A stretch of DNA of 61,486 nucleotides from Bacteroidota bacterium. Its GTDB lineage: Bacteria > Bacteroidota > Bacteroidia > Chitinophagales > Chitinophagaceae. The notes under the pieces were generated by a model. That model did not search any database and had not been told where the DNA came from. It saw nothing but the letters and a program-made list of their open reading frames with translations. The stretch lies in assembly GCA_013285595.1 (NCBI GenBank), contig JABDHF010000010.1, positions 1-61,486 on the forward strand, in the 5' to 3' direction. A program made the translations under genes and the position numbers. Below, piece after piece: positions 1 to 6,849 of the stretch (positions within the stretch are counted from its first letter, which is position 1; every line of letters starts with the position of its first letter).

Positions 1-189
1 AGTGGGAATTGTGGTGTTGAGACCCGGCATTGCGAAAGCTTAGCCGTGCGGGTAGGGGCATGCGTTCCTGTTTGGCAGGGCGGCGAGGAATGCTTAGGGG
101 AATAATAAAAAATTAATACAAATCTATTTTAGAGCAAGGCAATAGTTGTTTTTTCTCTGTAAATTGTATGTATTAATTCTAAACAAGGA

Positions 190-930
190 ATGGGCGAAGA
201 CCTACGAAGTAAAGGACCGGACAGACTTACAAACAAAGATCAAACTAATAATAGCCTTACAAATACGGCTGCGCGTATACCAATAGTAGCTGTAACCGGC
301 ACAAACGGCAAAACCACTACTACCCGGCTTGTTGCCTATATTGCGAAACAAGCCGGATTTAAAGTGGGCTTCACGTGCAGCGATGGCATATATATACAGG
401 GTGAGCTGGTAGAAGAGGGTGATTGCAGTGGGCCGGTATCGGCTGCAGCGGTATTAAAGAACGAAAACATAGATCTTGCGGTGCTGGAGTGCGCACGCGG
501 TGGTATATTACGTGCAGGCCTGGCATTTGACCAATGTGAGGTAGCTATAATCACCAATGTGGCGGAGGACCACCTGGACCTCAAGGGGATAAACACATTG
601 CAGCAGCTAGCCGACGTGAAAGCAATGGTTGCGCTTTCTGTGAAGCCGGACGGATATGCGGTACTGAATGCAGACGACGACCTGGTGTATGCCATACGCG
701 AAAAGCTTAGTTGCAAACTGGCCTATTTTTCGCATGACCCACACAGCCCCTCTTCCTCCCCAAACAATCCTCCCCAACAATTACATACGCAACTGCACCT
801 CCACCAGGCAAAGGCAGAGCAGGAAAAACACATACACTCCTCTCCCAAAACACACATTCATCTAATCAAGATCGTAAAAACTAAAAATAAAGCAAATGGA
901 AACACAAGAAATAAATCGATTAGTATATAG
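190..930 (+). pseudogene. Truncated cyanophycin synthetase (Mur-ligase middle domain only)
   Basis: Residues about 30-180 match the central Mur-ligase domain of cyanophycin synthetase, which polymerises Asp and Arg. Visible are the P-loop VTGTNGKTTTTR, the DGIYIQGELVEEGDCSGP segment, ECARGGILRAGL, TNVAEDHLDLKGI and DGYAVLNADD. The family is normally near 870 residues, with an N-terminal ATP-grasp half and a C-terminal Mur domain. Both are missing. After about residue 185 the reading frame runs into a Ser/Pro/His/Gln/Lys-rich tail unlike any ligase. An in-frame TAA lies about 30 bp upstream of the ATG, so no N-terminal half is attached. I see this as a gene relic. A stand-alone nucleotide-binding protein is less likely. 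Confidence 0.8.
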
Positions 931-1079
931 CTTAGCAAAGCTTTGGCGGACCGCAATTACGTCAATTTTATCCCAATTTGATCAAGGGGCTATTTTCAAA
1001 CACCCTTCAGTATAGATGGGTCAGCTGAGTACCTTGGCAAAGAATCGATACCTGAGCATTTTAAAGTGATCAGCTGAAT

Positions 1080-1952
1080 TTATGAATTCAAGATCAGTTT
1101 TATTAGATTATTATTGAAGATCTCGCTAACTATTTCTGTTGATTTCAAAGGTTCTTGAAGTTGGTGTTGTCGAAAGATATTTCTATGCAAATCTTCAACT
1201 GTATCGGCGATTGAAACAGCATTTTGTTCTGATAGTTCGTATATTTTTTTCGTGTGGCGAGTGTTAAATATTAAATTTTTAGGGTCAACAATTCCTGCGT
1301 CAATATATGCCCTTGTTTTCTTAGCACACCTGCAAGGGTTAGATTTATTCACTAACCCGCATCTTTTATTAATCCAATTATATAAGTCTTGCCTTGCTCT
1401 CATTAACCGGATACGAAAATTACCCGCTGTGATTCCCAAAATTTCTGAACCTAAATTATGGTCAATGTCAAACATTTCGCCTAGTATGTATATGACTCTC
1501 TGTTCTCTGTCTAAACAAAGCAACATTCCTGCGGTACAGCTTATTCTAATTTCTTCAATAGTGTCGGTCAGTTCCGCCTCTTCTGTTGTATTTAATTCGT
1601 GAACCGGGATATTGTCAATTGAATTAAAATAATTTTCAAAGTCTATTGTTTTCAATTCAGCTTTACTCTGTTTTGTGTTTAAGAAATGATTTACGGTTAT
1701 TCTGTATAGCCAGGTTCTGAATTTACTTTTCCCTTCAAATTTTGTCAATGCAGTAATTGCTTTTATAAATACTTCCTGTGTCAGGTCTTCAGCATCTTCA
1801 ATACTTTTAGTCAATTTTAATGCAAGGTTGTAAACGAATAATTGATGCCTGATAATTAGGTTTTGTAAAGCTTTTTTATCACCGCTAATTGCTAATGTTA
1901 CCAAGTCTGAGTCTACATGGTCTGGGTAGTCTATTTGAAAAGGATTGTCCAT
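1080..1952 (-). CDS. ECF-type RNA polymerase sigma factor with Cys-containing C-terminal extension
   Basis: 290 residues. Region 2 is clear at about 32-95 (DAEDLTQEVFIKAITALTKF then FRTWLYRITVNHFLN), and region 4 at about 130-190 ends RIRLMRARQDLYNWINK. Classical ECF factors stop there. This one continues about 95 residues and opens the extension with CGLVNKSNPCRCAKK, a Cys cluster known from a subset of ECF factors and possibly a metal or redox sensor (inference). It lies 55 bp downstream of the SDR gene on the same strand, so the two are probably co-transcribed. No anti-sigma factor gene is adjacent. The gene is AT-rich compared with the window's core genes, which suggests transfer. Confidence 0.88.
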   Translation of the reverse strand: MDNPFQIDYPDHVDSDLVTLAISGDKKALQNLIIRHQLFVYNLALKLTKSIEDAEDLTQEVFIKAITALTKFEGKSKFRTWLYRITVNHFLNTKQSKAELKTIDFENYFNSIDNIPVHELNTTEEAELTDTIEEIRISCTAGMLLCLDREQRVIYILGEMFDIDHNLGSEILGITAGNFRIRLMRARQDLYNWINKRCGLVNKSNPCRCAKKTRAYIDAGIVDPKNLIFNTRHTKKIYELSEQNAVSIADTVEDLHRNIFRQHQLQEPLKSTEIVSEIFNNNLIKLILNS

Positions 1953-2007
1953 TATTTTTTAATAGAACTAAAGCAAACCATCAAGTTTGCTTTAGTAAAT
2001 TTATACT

Positions 2008-2757
2008 TTAAATTTGTCTTAAACCGCCATCTACTGTCAATTCATTGCCAATAATGTATGTTGAATCATCAGAAGCAAGAAATAATACTGTTTTAGCAAT
2101 TTCTTCCGGTCGTCCCCAACGTTTAACTGGAATTTGATTTGTAATAGCTTCGCCTGCTGCTTTTAATACTTCTTCAGGCAACCCAATTTTACCCCAAAGT
2201 GGCGTTCCTATCGCCCCCGGACTTACCGCATTTACTCTGATTCCTCTATCCATTAATTCGGCAGATGCAACTCTTACCACAGAACGTAAGGCGGCTTTGC
2301 TCGCACTCAATAAACTGCTTCCGCCAAAACCAACACTATTTAGCCAGGATGTTGTGATAATTACAGAAGCGTTATTGTTTAAATGAGGAATTGCTTTTTG
2401 TAAAGTAAAGTAAGCACCTTTGAAATTTACATTTATCATTTCGTCAAAAAATGCTTCTGTTGTATCGGCAATTGATGCCAATTTAGCTTGTGCCGCGTTT
2501 ACGAATAAGATGTCAATTTTGCCAAATTGAGCTATCGTATCAGCAAACAATTTGTCTAAATCTGACTGTTTACAAACATCTCCTTGCACGGCAAAACTGT
2601 TTGAACCAAGTTCGCTTACAGCTTCATTGAGCGCTTGCTTACCTCGTCCAAAAATTACAACTTTTGCGCCGTTCGCGATAAATTCTTTGGCTGTTGCTAA
2701 ACCAATGCCACTGCTACCGCCTGTTATTACGGCAATTTTGTTTTTTAATTTGTCCAT
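2008..2757 (-). CDS. SDR family oxidoreductase lacking the catalytic Tyr
   Basis: 249 residues, the usual length of a classical short-chain dehydrogenase. The Rossmann motif GGSSGIG sits near residue 13, followed by a VNAA motif (usual NNAG) and the C-terminal Gly-rich end ELTVDGG. The active-site block reads SSLLSASKAALRS: the Lys of the YxxxK motif is present, but Leu stands where Tyr is expected. The reverse complement near 2310-2330 confirms this reading. Loss of the Tyr should cripple ordinary carbonyl reduction. It probably shares a transcript with the ECF sigma gene 55 bp downstream, and may be a target or partner of it (inference). Substrate unknown. Confidence 0.88.
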   Translation of the reverse strand: MDKLKNKIAVITGGSSGIGLATAKEFIANGAKVVIFGRGKQALNEAVSELGSNSFAVQGDVCKQSDLDKLFADTIAQFGKIDILFVNAAQAKLASIADTTEAFFDEMINVNFKGAYFTLQKAIPHLNNNASVIITTSWLNSVGFGGSSLLSASKAALRSVVRVASAELMDRGIRVNAVSPGAIGTPLWGKIGLPEEVLKAAGEAITNQIPVKRWGRPEEIAKTVLFLASDDSTYIIGNELTVDGGLRQI

Positions 2758-2931
2758 TTTTTATGATGATTTAATGGCAACTGTATTGTTACCATTATTT
2801 GGACAAGAGAAAAAACGCGGTGTTACAAAAGTTTAGGAATTATTTTCCATCGTTGGCGTTGAGACTTAGCCAGCGGGTAGCCTGCCAACAACTCACTTGC
2901 AAGACATTAAAATCCAGTTTAATCATAAATT

Positions 2932-3008
2932 GGTTCGATACCCGAACAAGATATAACGCTGAAAGCCGCTACAGGAGCGGCTTTCATATTCTGTGACCCG
3001 GATTGGAT
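2932..3008. repeat. Direct repeat copy A: tRNA-Arg 3' end plus terminator
   Basis: 77 nt matching 3627-3703 at about 83% (13 mismatches by eye). The distal 47 nt, which include the terminator hairpin and the start of the tRNA 3' end (TGACCCGGATTGGAT), differ at only three positions. Copy A has no complete tRNA, because the sequence diverges after GGATTGGAT. It lies inside the 313-bp gap 2758-3070, in which I see no gene. The arrangement is what an integrated element or a tRNA-region duplication would leave. Confidence 0.8.
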
Positions 3009-3070
3009 GTTTCTCGAACCAACTTTTGGCGGATGTAAAACTTTTAGCCGTTTAATTGACATATTTTTTT

Positions 3071-3577
3071 TTAAAAAAATTTACCCTTTAAGGCATCTAT
3101 AATTATTTTATGATCTTCTTCATCATGCAAACCCGAAACTGTTATGACTCCTACCATTCCGACGTTTTTTATAAATATTGGAATTGAACCTCCTTTAGCA
3201 ATAAAATCTTTTTCATCAAGACCAAAAGTCTTTTCTAAAGTCATATTACCTTCCTTTAGGTCATTTTTTACACTTAAAGAACTTTCTTCAAATTGCTTTG
3301 CCACATTCGCCTTTCGTCTAAGCCAATTATGCTTGTCAGCAGGAAGGTTGTCGTCAACGTATAGGAATATAGTATGGTTGAGCCTCATTATTTCAACAGC
3401 TATATTTTGATTTCGATTTTTTGCTAATTCAATAATCTTTGAAGCCATTTCATATGCAGTCCGGTTAGAAAAGCTATCCAATTCTATTTGCTTTATTATT
3501 GATTGTTTTTCAACATTATTCTGGGCCATTGACGATATATTTGATATTAAAGTGATTATTAAAAATAGATACTTCAT
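3071..3577 (-). CDS. Secreted haem-degrading/UPF0303-like protein (HbpS/GlcG fold)
   Basis: 168 residues with an N-terminal signal peptide (MKYLFLIITLISNISSMAQ). The mature part follows the UPF0303/Haem_degrading (PF03928) pattern: HNWLRRKANVAKQFEESS, LEKTFGLDEKDFIAKGGSIPIFIK and VGVITVSGLHDEEDH. Members of this superfamily bind haem or small molecules; the exact role here is not known. Most UPF0303 members are cytosolic, so the signal peptide is unusual. The gene is AT-rich and is the only gene between the two 77-bp tRNA-Arg-derived repeats (2932-3008 and 3627-3703), which suggests it arrived as cargo. Confidence 0.75.
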   Translation of the reverse strand: MKYLFLIITLISNISSMAQNNVEKQSIIKQIELDSFSNRTAYEMASKIIELAKNRNQNIAVEIMRLNHTIFLYVDDNLPADKHNWLRRKANVAKQFEESSLSVKNDLKEGNMTLEKTFGLDEKDFIAKGGSIPIFIKNVGMVGVITVSGLHDEEDHKIIIDALKGKFF

Positions 3578-3626
3578 CTTGTTTATTTACAAGTAAATTT
3601 AGTGTATCGCACAATAAATTTATAGC

Positions 3627-3703
3627 GGTTCGATATCCAATAAGGGTGTAACGACAAAAGCCGCTACAGAAGCGGCTTTCATTTTTTGTGACCCGGATTG
3701 GAT
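3627..3703. repeat. Direct repeat copy B: intact tRNA-Arg end plus terminator
   Basis: The partner of 2932-3008, offset by exactly 695 bp. It covers the last 15 nt of the functional tRNA-Arg gene, its terminator and about 30 nt beyond. Because the complete tRNA is at this end, copy B would be the regenerated target if an element had inserted at the tRNA 3' end. Confidence 0.8.
3656..3679 (-). terminator. Hairpin terminator of tRNA-Arg
   Basis: On the minus strand AAAGCCGCT / AGCGGCTTT form a 9-bp stem with a TCTGT loop, followed by a short T run, 10 nt after the tRNA 3' end. The same hairpin recurs near 2961-2983 in repeat copy A. Confidence 0.7.
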
Positions 3704-3762
3704 TCGAACCAATGACCCCCAGCTTAGAAGGCTGGTGCTCTATCCAGCTGAGCTACCGGGCC
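3689..3762 (-). tRNA. tRNA-Arg (anticodon TCT)
   Basis: 74 nt reading from 3762 down to 3689. The acceptor arms GGCCCGG and CCGGGTC pair with one G-T wobble. The D arm is GCTCAGCTGGATAGAGC. The anticodon stem CCAGC/GCTGG encloses CTTCTAA with anticodon TCT. The T arm is ATTGG-TTCGAAT-CCAAT, and the discriminator base is A. CCA is not encoded. Upstream, a -7-like TAAATTCG lies at 3809-3816 on the minus strand. The 3' end is duplicated at 2932-3008, which makes this gene a likely integration target. Confidence 0.95.
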
Positions 3763-3842
3763 GGATCACTCAGATTACTTAAGCCGCGTTTACGGCTAAA
3801 AAAGTGTGCGAATTTACAGAAAAAAATGGTAACAGGCCACAG

Positions 3843-4736
3843 TTATTTGGCCTCACCGGGTGGCTCCTGGCCTTCTTTCATTATGGTCACCGGTATCAGG
3901 TCGCGCACATAGTTCCAACCTTCCTCGCTCCAGCGCAGGCCGTCGTATTCGCCGCTGGGCACATAGGTATACTTGCGGTGCGGGTCGTTGATCTGCGATA
4001 CTAGCTTGTCGAAGATGATGCAGTTGCGCTCCTTATCCCAGTTCATAGACACCTGCGAGCCCTTCTTGTATTCCAGCACAAACCGGTTGATGCGCTGGCG
4101 TGGGTAGTTCTCAGAGGCTACAGCAAATATGGGTGCGCCAAAGGTGATACCGTTGGCATCTATGGTCAGCGGGTCCAGCACCTTTTTGTTGCTTATGGCA
4201 TTGCCCGAGTTAAGGCCAAAGAGCGTATATACCGTGCGCCCCTTAAATTCATTGGCCATAATGCGGTAATACAGTGCGCCAAACCATTTACCATGCGTCA
4301 GTATGCTGTCTTCTGCGCCCTTGCCTATCTCTTCTGAGTAGTCGAGCAGGCCATATAGCTTCAGTTGCGGCTGTGGCAGCTGTATGGCGCCATAGTAGCG
4401 CTTGGTGGCTTTTGTGGTCAGTATCTCCCAGTTGAATACACGGAAGGCATTATCATCAGAGTAGATGAGGTTCATCTTTTCCTTCAGCTTGTCAAACGGG
4501 TAGTAGTACGAGTTGGTAATCTTCAGCGTTCTTACCAGCTGTTTGGCAAACCTTTCGGCATAGTAAGTATGGGTATCTGGTATAAATGCCTCATACATGC
4601 TATCCGCAGTAGTGAGCATGGAATCTTCCATTATGTGAAATTTCTCCATGTCTTGCGGGGCTATATCCTGCGCCCACGCATGGCGGCCTGTGAGCATTGC
4701 CAGCAATAGGGTTATGAAAACAACTGCTTTTTTCAT
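3843..4736 (-). CDS. Secreted protein of unknown function
   Basis: 297 residues. A signal peptide (MKKAVVFITLLLAMLTG, cleavage after HAWA or QD) precedes a soluble, aromatic-rich domain: YYAERFAKQLVR, NLIYSDDNAFRVFNWEI, KWFGALYYRIM and TVYTLFGLNSGN. I know no named family for it, although similar proteins appear to be conserved in Chitinophagaceae (recollection, not searched). It is monocistronic: tRNA-Arg lies beyond its 3' end and a divergent Fe-S gene lies upstream. Codon use is that of the core genes. The 262-bp gap 4737-4998 shows no further gene. Confidence 0.8.
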   Translation of the reverse strand: MKKAVVFITLLLAMLTGRHAWAQDIAPQDMEKFHIMEDSMLTTADSMYEAFIPDTHTYYAERFAKQLVRTLKITNSYYYPFDKLKEKMNLIYSDDNAFRVFNWEILTTKATKRYYGAIQLPQPQLKLYGLLDYSEEIGKGAEDSILTHGKWFGALYYRIMANEFKGRTVYTLFGLNSGNAISNKKVLDPLTIDANGITFGAPIFAVASENYPRQRINRFVLEYKKGSQVSMNWDKERNCIIFDKLVSQINDPHRKYTYVPSGEYDGLRWSEEGWNYVRDLIPVTIMKEGQEPPGEAK

Positions 4737-4998
4737 GATCGCGATTTTTTCATTGCCCCAAACCTAAACAATTTTTTCCTAAAGATACAATAAGGCCAAT
4801 GAGCTGCAATACACCTGAATATTGCAGGTAAGGCCAGGCGGTTGTTCCCTGGCGCTACAATTCAGATCAAAATGGTTATGTCTTAAATTAACACCACACA
4901 TTCGCAGACTTAGGACTTACAACTAGCGACTTACGACTAATAGAAGTTATGTTTTTCCCGCAAAAGGCTCTATTTTCGGGGTAAAATTAGCCTGCCCC

Positions 4999-6318
4999 AT
5001 GCATGTAGTACAGCAGATACTGTTTATTATAGTGGCCGCCGCAGCCGTATATATTTTCGCAAGGAAGGTGGGTGAAATGCGGAGAAACATACTGCTGGGC
5101 CGCGATGAAGACCTGACCGACAACCCCGGCCAGCGCTGGAAAAACATGTTGCTGCTGGCTATAGGCCAGAAAAAAATGTTCAAAAAGCCCATACCGGCAT
5201 TCCTGCACCTGGCAGTATATGCGGGCTTAGTCATTATTAATGCAGAGATACTGGAGATATTTCTAGATGGTATACTGGGCAAGCACCGGCTGTTTGCGCC
5301 TATGCTCGGCAGCCTGTATGTTTTCCTGGTAGGCTTTTTCGAGGTGCTGGCGGCGCTGGTGCTGATATCGTGCGTTATCTTCCTGGTAAGGAGAAATATA
5401 CTCAAAGTGCGCCGTCTGAATATGAAGGAGCTCAACGGCTGGCCGCGCGAAGATGCCAACCTCATCCTCATTACAGAGATAGTGCTCATGACCCTGTTCC
5501 TCACCATGAACACTGCCGACCTTGCCCTGCAGGCGCAGAACGCAGAGCATTATACACACACCACAGCATTCTGGATCAGCAACAACTTTACGGGCATATT
5601 TGCCGGCATGAGTGTGCCCACACTCATAGCTATAGAGCGCAGCTGCTGGTGGCTGCATATAATAGGGGTATTCTTCTTCCTCAACTATCTGCCCTACTCC
5701 AAGCATTTTCATATACTGCTGGCGTTCCCTAATGCATACTACTCCAAACTGATACCACAGGGCGAAGAGAAAAACATGCCGGAGATACGCAATGAAGTGC
5801 TCTACATGATGGAGCCCGACAAAGCCCCTGCAGCCACAGCCGAACCCGCAGAGCATAAACGCTTTGGCGCAAAAGACGTGACCGACCTTAGCTGGAAGAG
5901 CCTGCTTGATGCGTACTCCTGCACAGAGTGCGGCCGCTGCACATCGGTATGCCCGGCCAACATGACCGGCAAAAAACTCAGCCCCCGCAAAATAATGATG
6001 GACACCCGCGACAGGCTGGAAGAAGTGGGCAAAAACATAACCGCCAACAAAGAATTTAAAGACGACGGCAAAACCCTGCTCAACGACTATATAACCGTAG
6101 AAGAGCTGCGCGCCTGCACCACCTGCCAGGCATGCGTAGAGGCCTGCCCGGTAATGATAGACCCGCTAAGCATAATCACAGAGCTGCGCCGCAACCTGGT
6201 AATGGAAGAAAGCAACGCCCCCCAGGAATGGAACCTCATGTTTGGCAACATAGAAAACAACATGGCGCCGTGGAAGTTTTCTCCGGATGATAGGGATGCG
6301 TGGGTAAATGAGGGGTAG
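4999..6318 (+). CDS. Membrane-anchored (Fe-S)-binding protein, HdrC/nitrate-reductase-gamma-like
   Basis: 439 residues. The N-terminal half carries several hydrophobic helices like the NarI/DsrM-type haem-b membrane domain. The C-terminal half has two 4Fe-4S motifs: C308-T-E-C311-G-R-C314-x3-C318-P and C373-T-T-C376-Q-A-C379-x3-C383-P. In Bacteroidota this protein is typically followed directly by a CCG-domain Fe-S protein, the two forming an electron-transfer pair related to heterodisulfide reductase CB. Here that partner is at 8872, with a 2.5-kb insert in between. The ATG at 4999 gives a good N-terminal membrane helix. Confidence 0.88.
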   Translation: MHVVQQILFIIVAAAAVYIFARKVGEMRRNILLGRDEDLTDNPGQRWKNMLLLAIGQKKMFKKPIPAFLHLAVYAGLVIINAEILEIFLDGILGKHRLFAPMLGSLYVFLVGFFEVLAALVLISCVIFLVRRNILKVRRLNMKELNGWPREDANLILITEIVLMTLFLTMNTADLALQAQNAEHYTHTTAFWISNNFTGIFAGMSVPTLIAIERSCWWLHIIGVFFFLNYLPYSKHFHILLAFPNAYYSKLIPQGEEKNMPEIRNEVLYMMEPDKAPAATAEPAEHKRFGAKDVTDLSWKSLLDAYSCTECGRCTSVCPANMTGKKLSPRKIMMDTRDRLEEVGKNITANKEFKDDGKTLLNDYITVEELRACTTCQACVEACPVMIDPLSIITELRRNLVMEESNAPQEWNLMFGNIENNMAPWKFSPDDRDAWVNEG

Positions 6319-6346
6319 GGGCTATTTTAATTTTATTAACCTTTTT

Positions 6347-6613
6347 ATGAGTAAATTTGATAAGCTGATATTGAAATTAGTATTAGGAAATTCTGATAAT
6401 AGTTTTGATTTTGGTGATCTGGTAAAAATATTATTGGCACTGGGATTTATCGAGCGAATTAATGGCAGCCATCATATTTTCACAAAAAATGATGTCGTGG
6501 AGATCATAAACCTACAGCCCAAAAACAGCAAGGCTAAATCTTACCAGGTGAAACAAGTAAGAGAGTTAGTACTTAAATATAAAATTTGGCAAGATGGATC
6601 AGAACCTGAATAA
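6347..6613 (+). CDS. hicA: HicA-family toxin (type II TA)
   Basis: 88 residues from the ATG at 6347; an upstream start at 6308 would overlap the end of the preceding Fe-S gene and add an unrelated leader. The HicA double-stranded-RNA-binding-like fold is recognisable from LLALGFIERINGSHHIFTK, with the catalytic His in GSHHIF, and from KSYQVKQVRELV at the end. HicA toxins cleave or bind mRNA. Its 3' end overlaps hicB by 20 bp, so the two are translationally coupled. It is AT-rich and sits inside an otherwise GC-richer Fe-S operon. Confidence 0.85.
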   Translation: MSKFDKLILKLVLGNSDNSFDFGDLVKILLALGFIERINGSHHIFTKNDVVEIINLQPKNSKAKSYQVKQVRELVLKYKIWQDGSEPE

Positions 6614-6815
6614 ATACGAAATAATTATTTACTGGAGTAAAGACGATAATTCTTTTATCGCTGAGGTGCCAGAGCTACCTGGCTGTATGGCAGATGGGGA
6701 ATCTTATAATGACGTAGTGGATAATGTGCAGACCATAATGGCGGAGTGGATAGCTACGGCAATATCTCTTGGACGTGATATTCCAGAACCAAAAGGCAAA
6801 CTGATCTATGCCTAA
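6594..6815 (+). CDS. hicB: HicB-family antitoxin
   Basis: 73 residues, consisting of the partially degraded RNase H-like HicB fold: YEIIIYWSKDDNSFIAEVPELPGCMADGESYNDV and then EWIATAISLGRDIPEP. The typical C-terminal DNA-binding helix or ribbon-helix-helix extension is absent, so it is a short HicB. It neutralises HicA and starts within the hicA 3' end. A Pif1-like helicase gene follows 34 bp later on the same strand. Confidence 0.87.
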   Translation: MDQNLNKYEIIIYWSKDDNSFIAEVPELPGCMADGESYNDVVDNVQTIMAEWIATAISLGRDIPEPKGKLIYA

Positions 6816-6849
6816 ACTGGTAATTACACAATATTCAGAAAGCAAATGA

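Noticed and set aside
1-189. N-terminal half of cyanophycin synthetase
   Set aside because: All three plus-strand frames have stops and none shows ATP-grasp motifs.
2932-3008. Second functional tRNA-Arg
   Set aside because: Homology stops after the first 15 nt of the 3' end; no anticodon or D arm follows.
5263-5856. 197-codon minus-strand frame
   Set aside because: Antisense of the membrane Fe-S gene, whose two 4Fe-4S motifs are clear on the plus strand.
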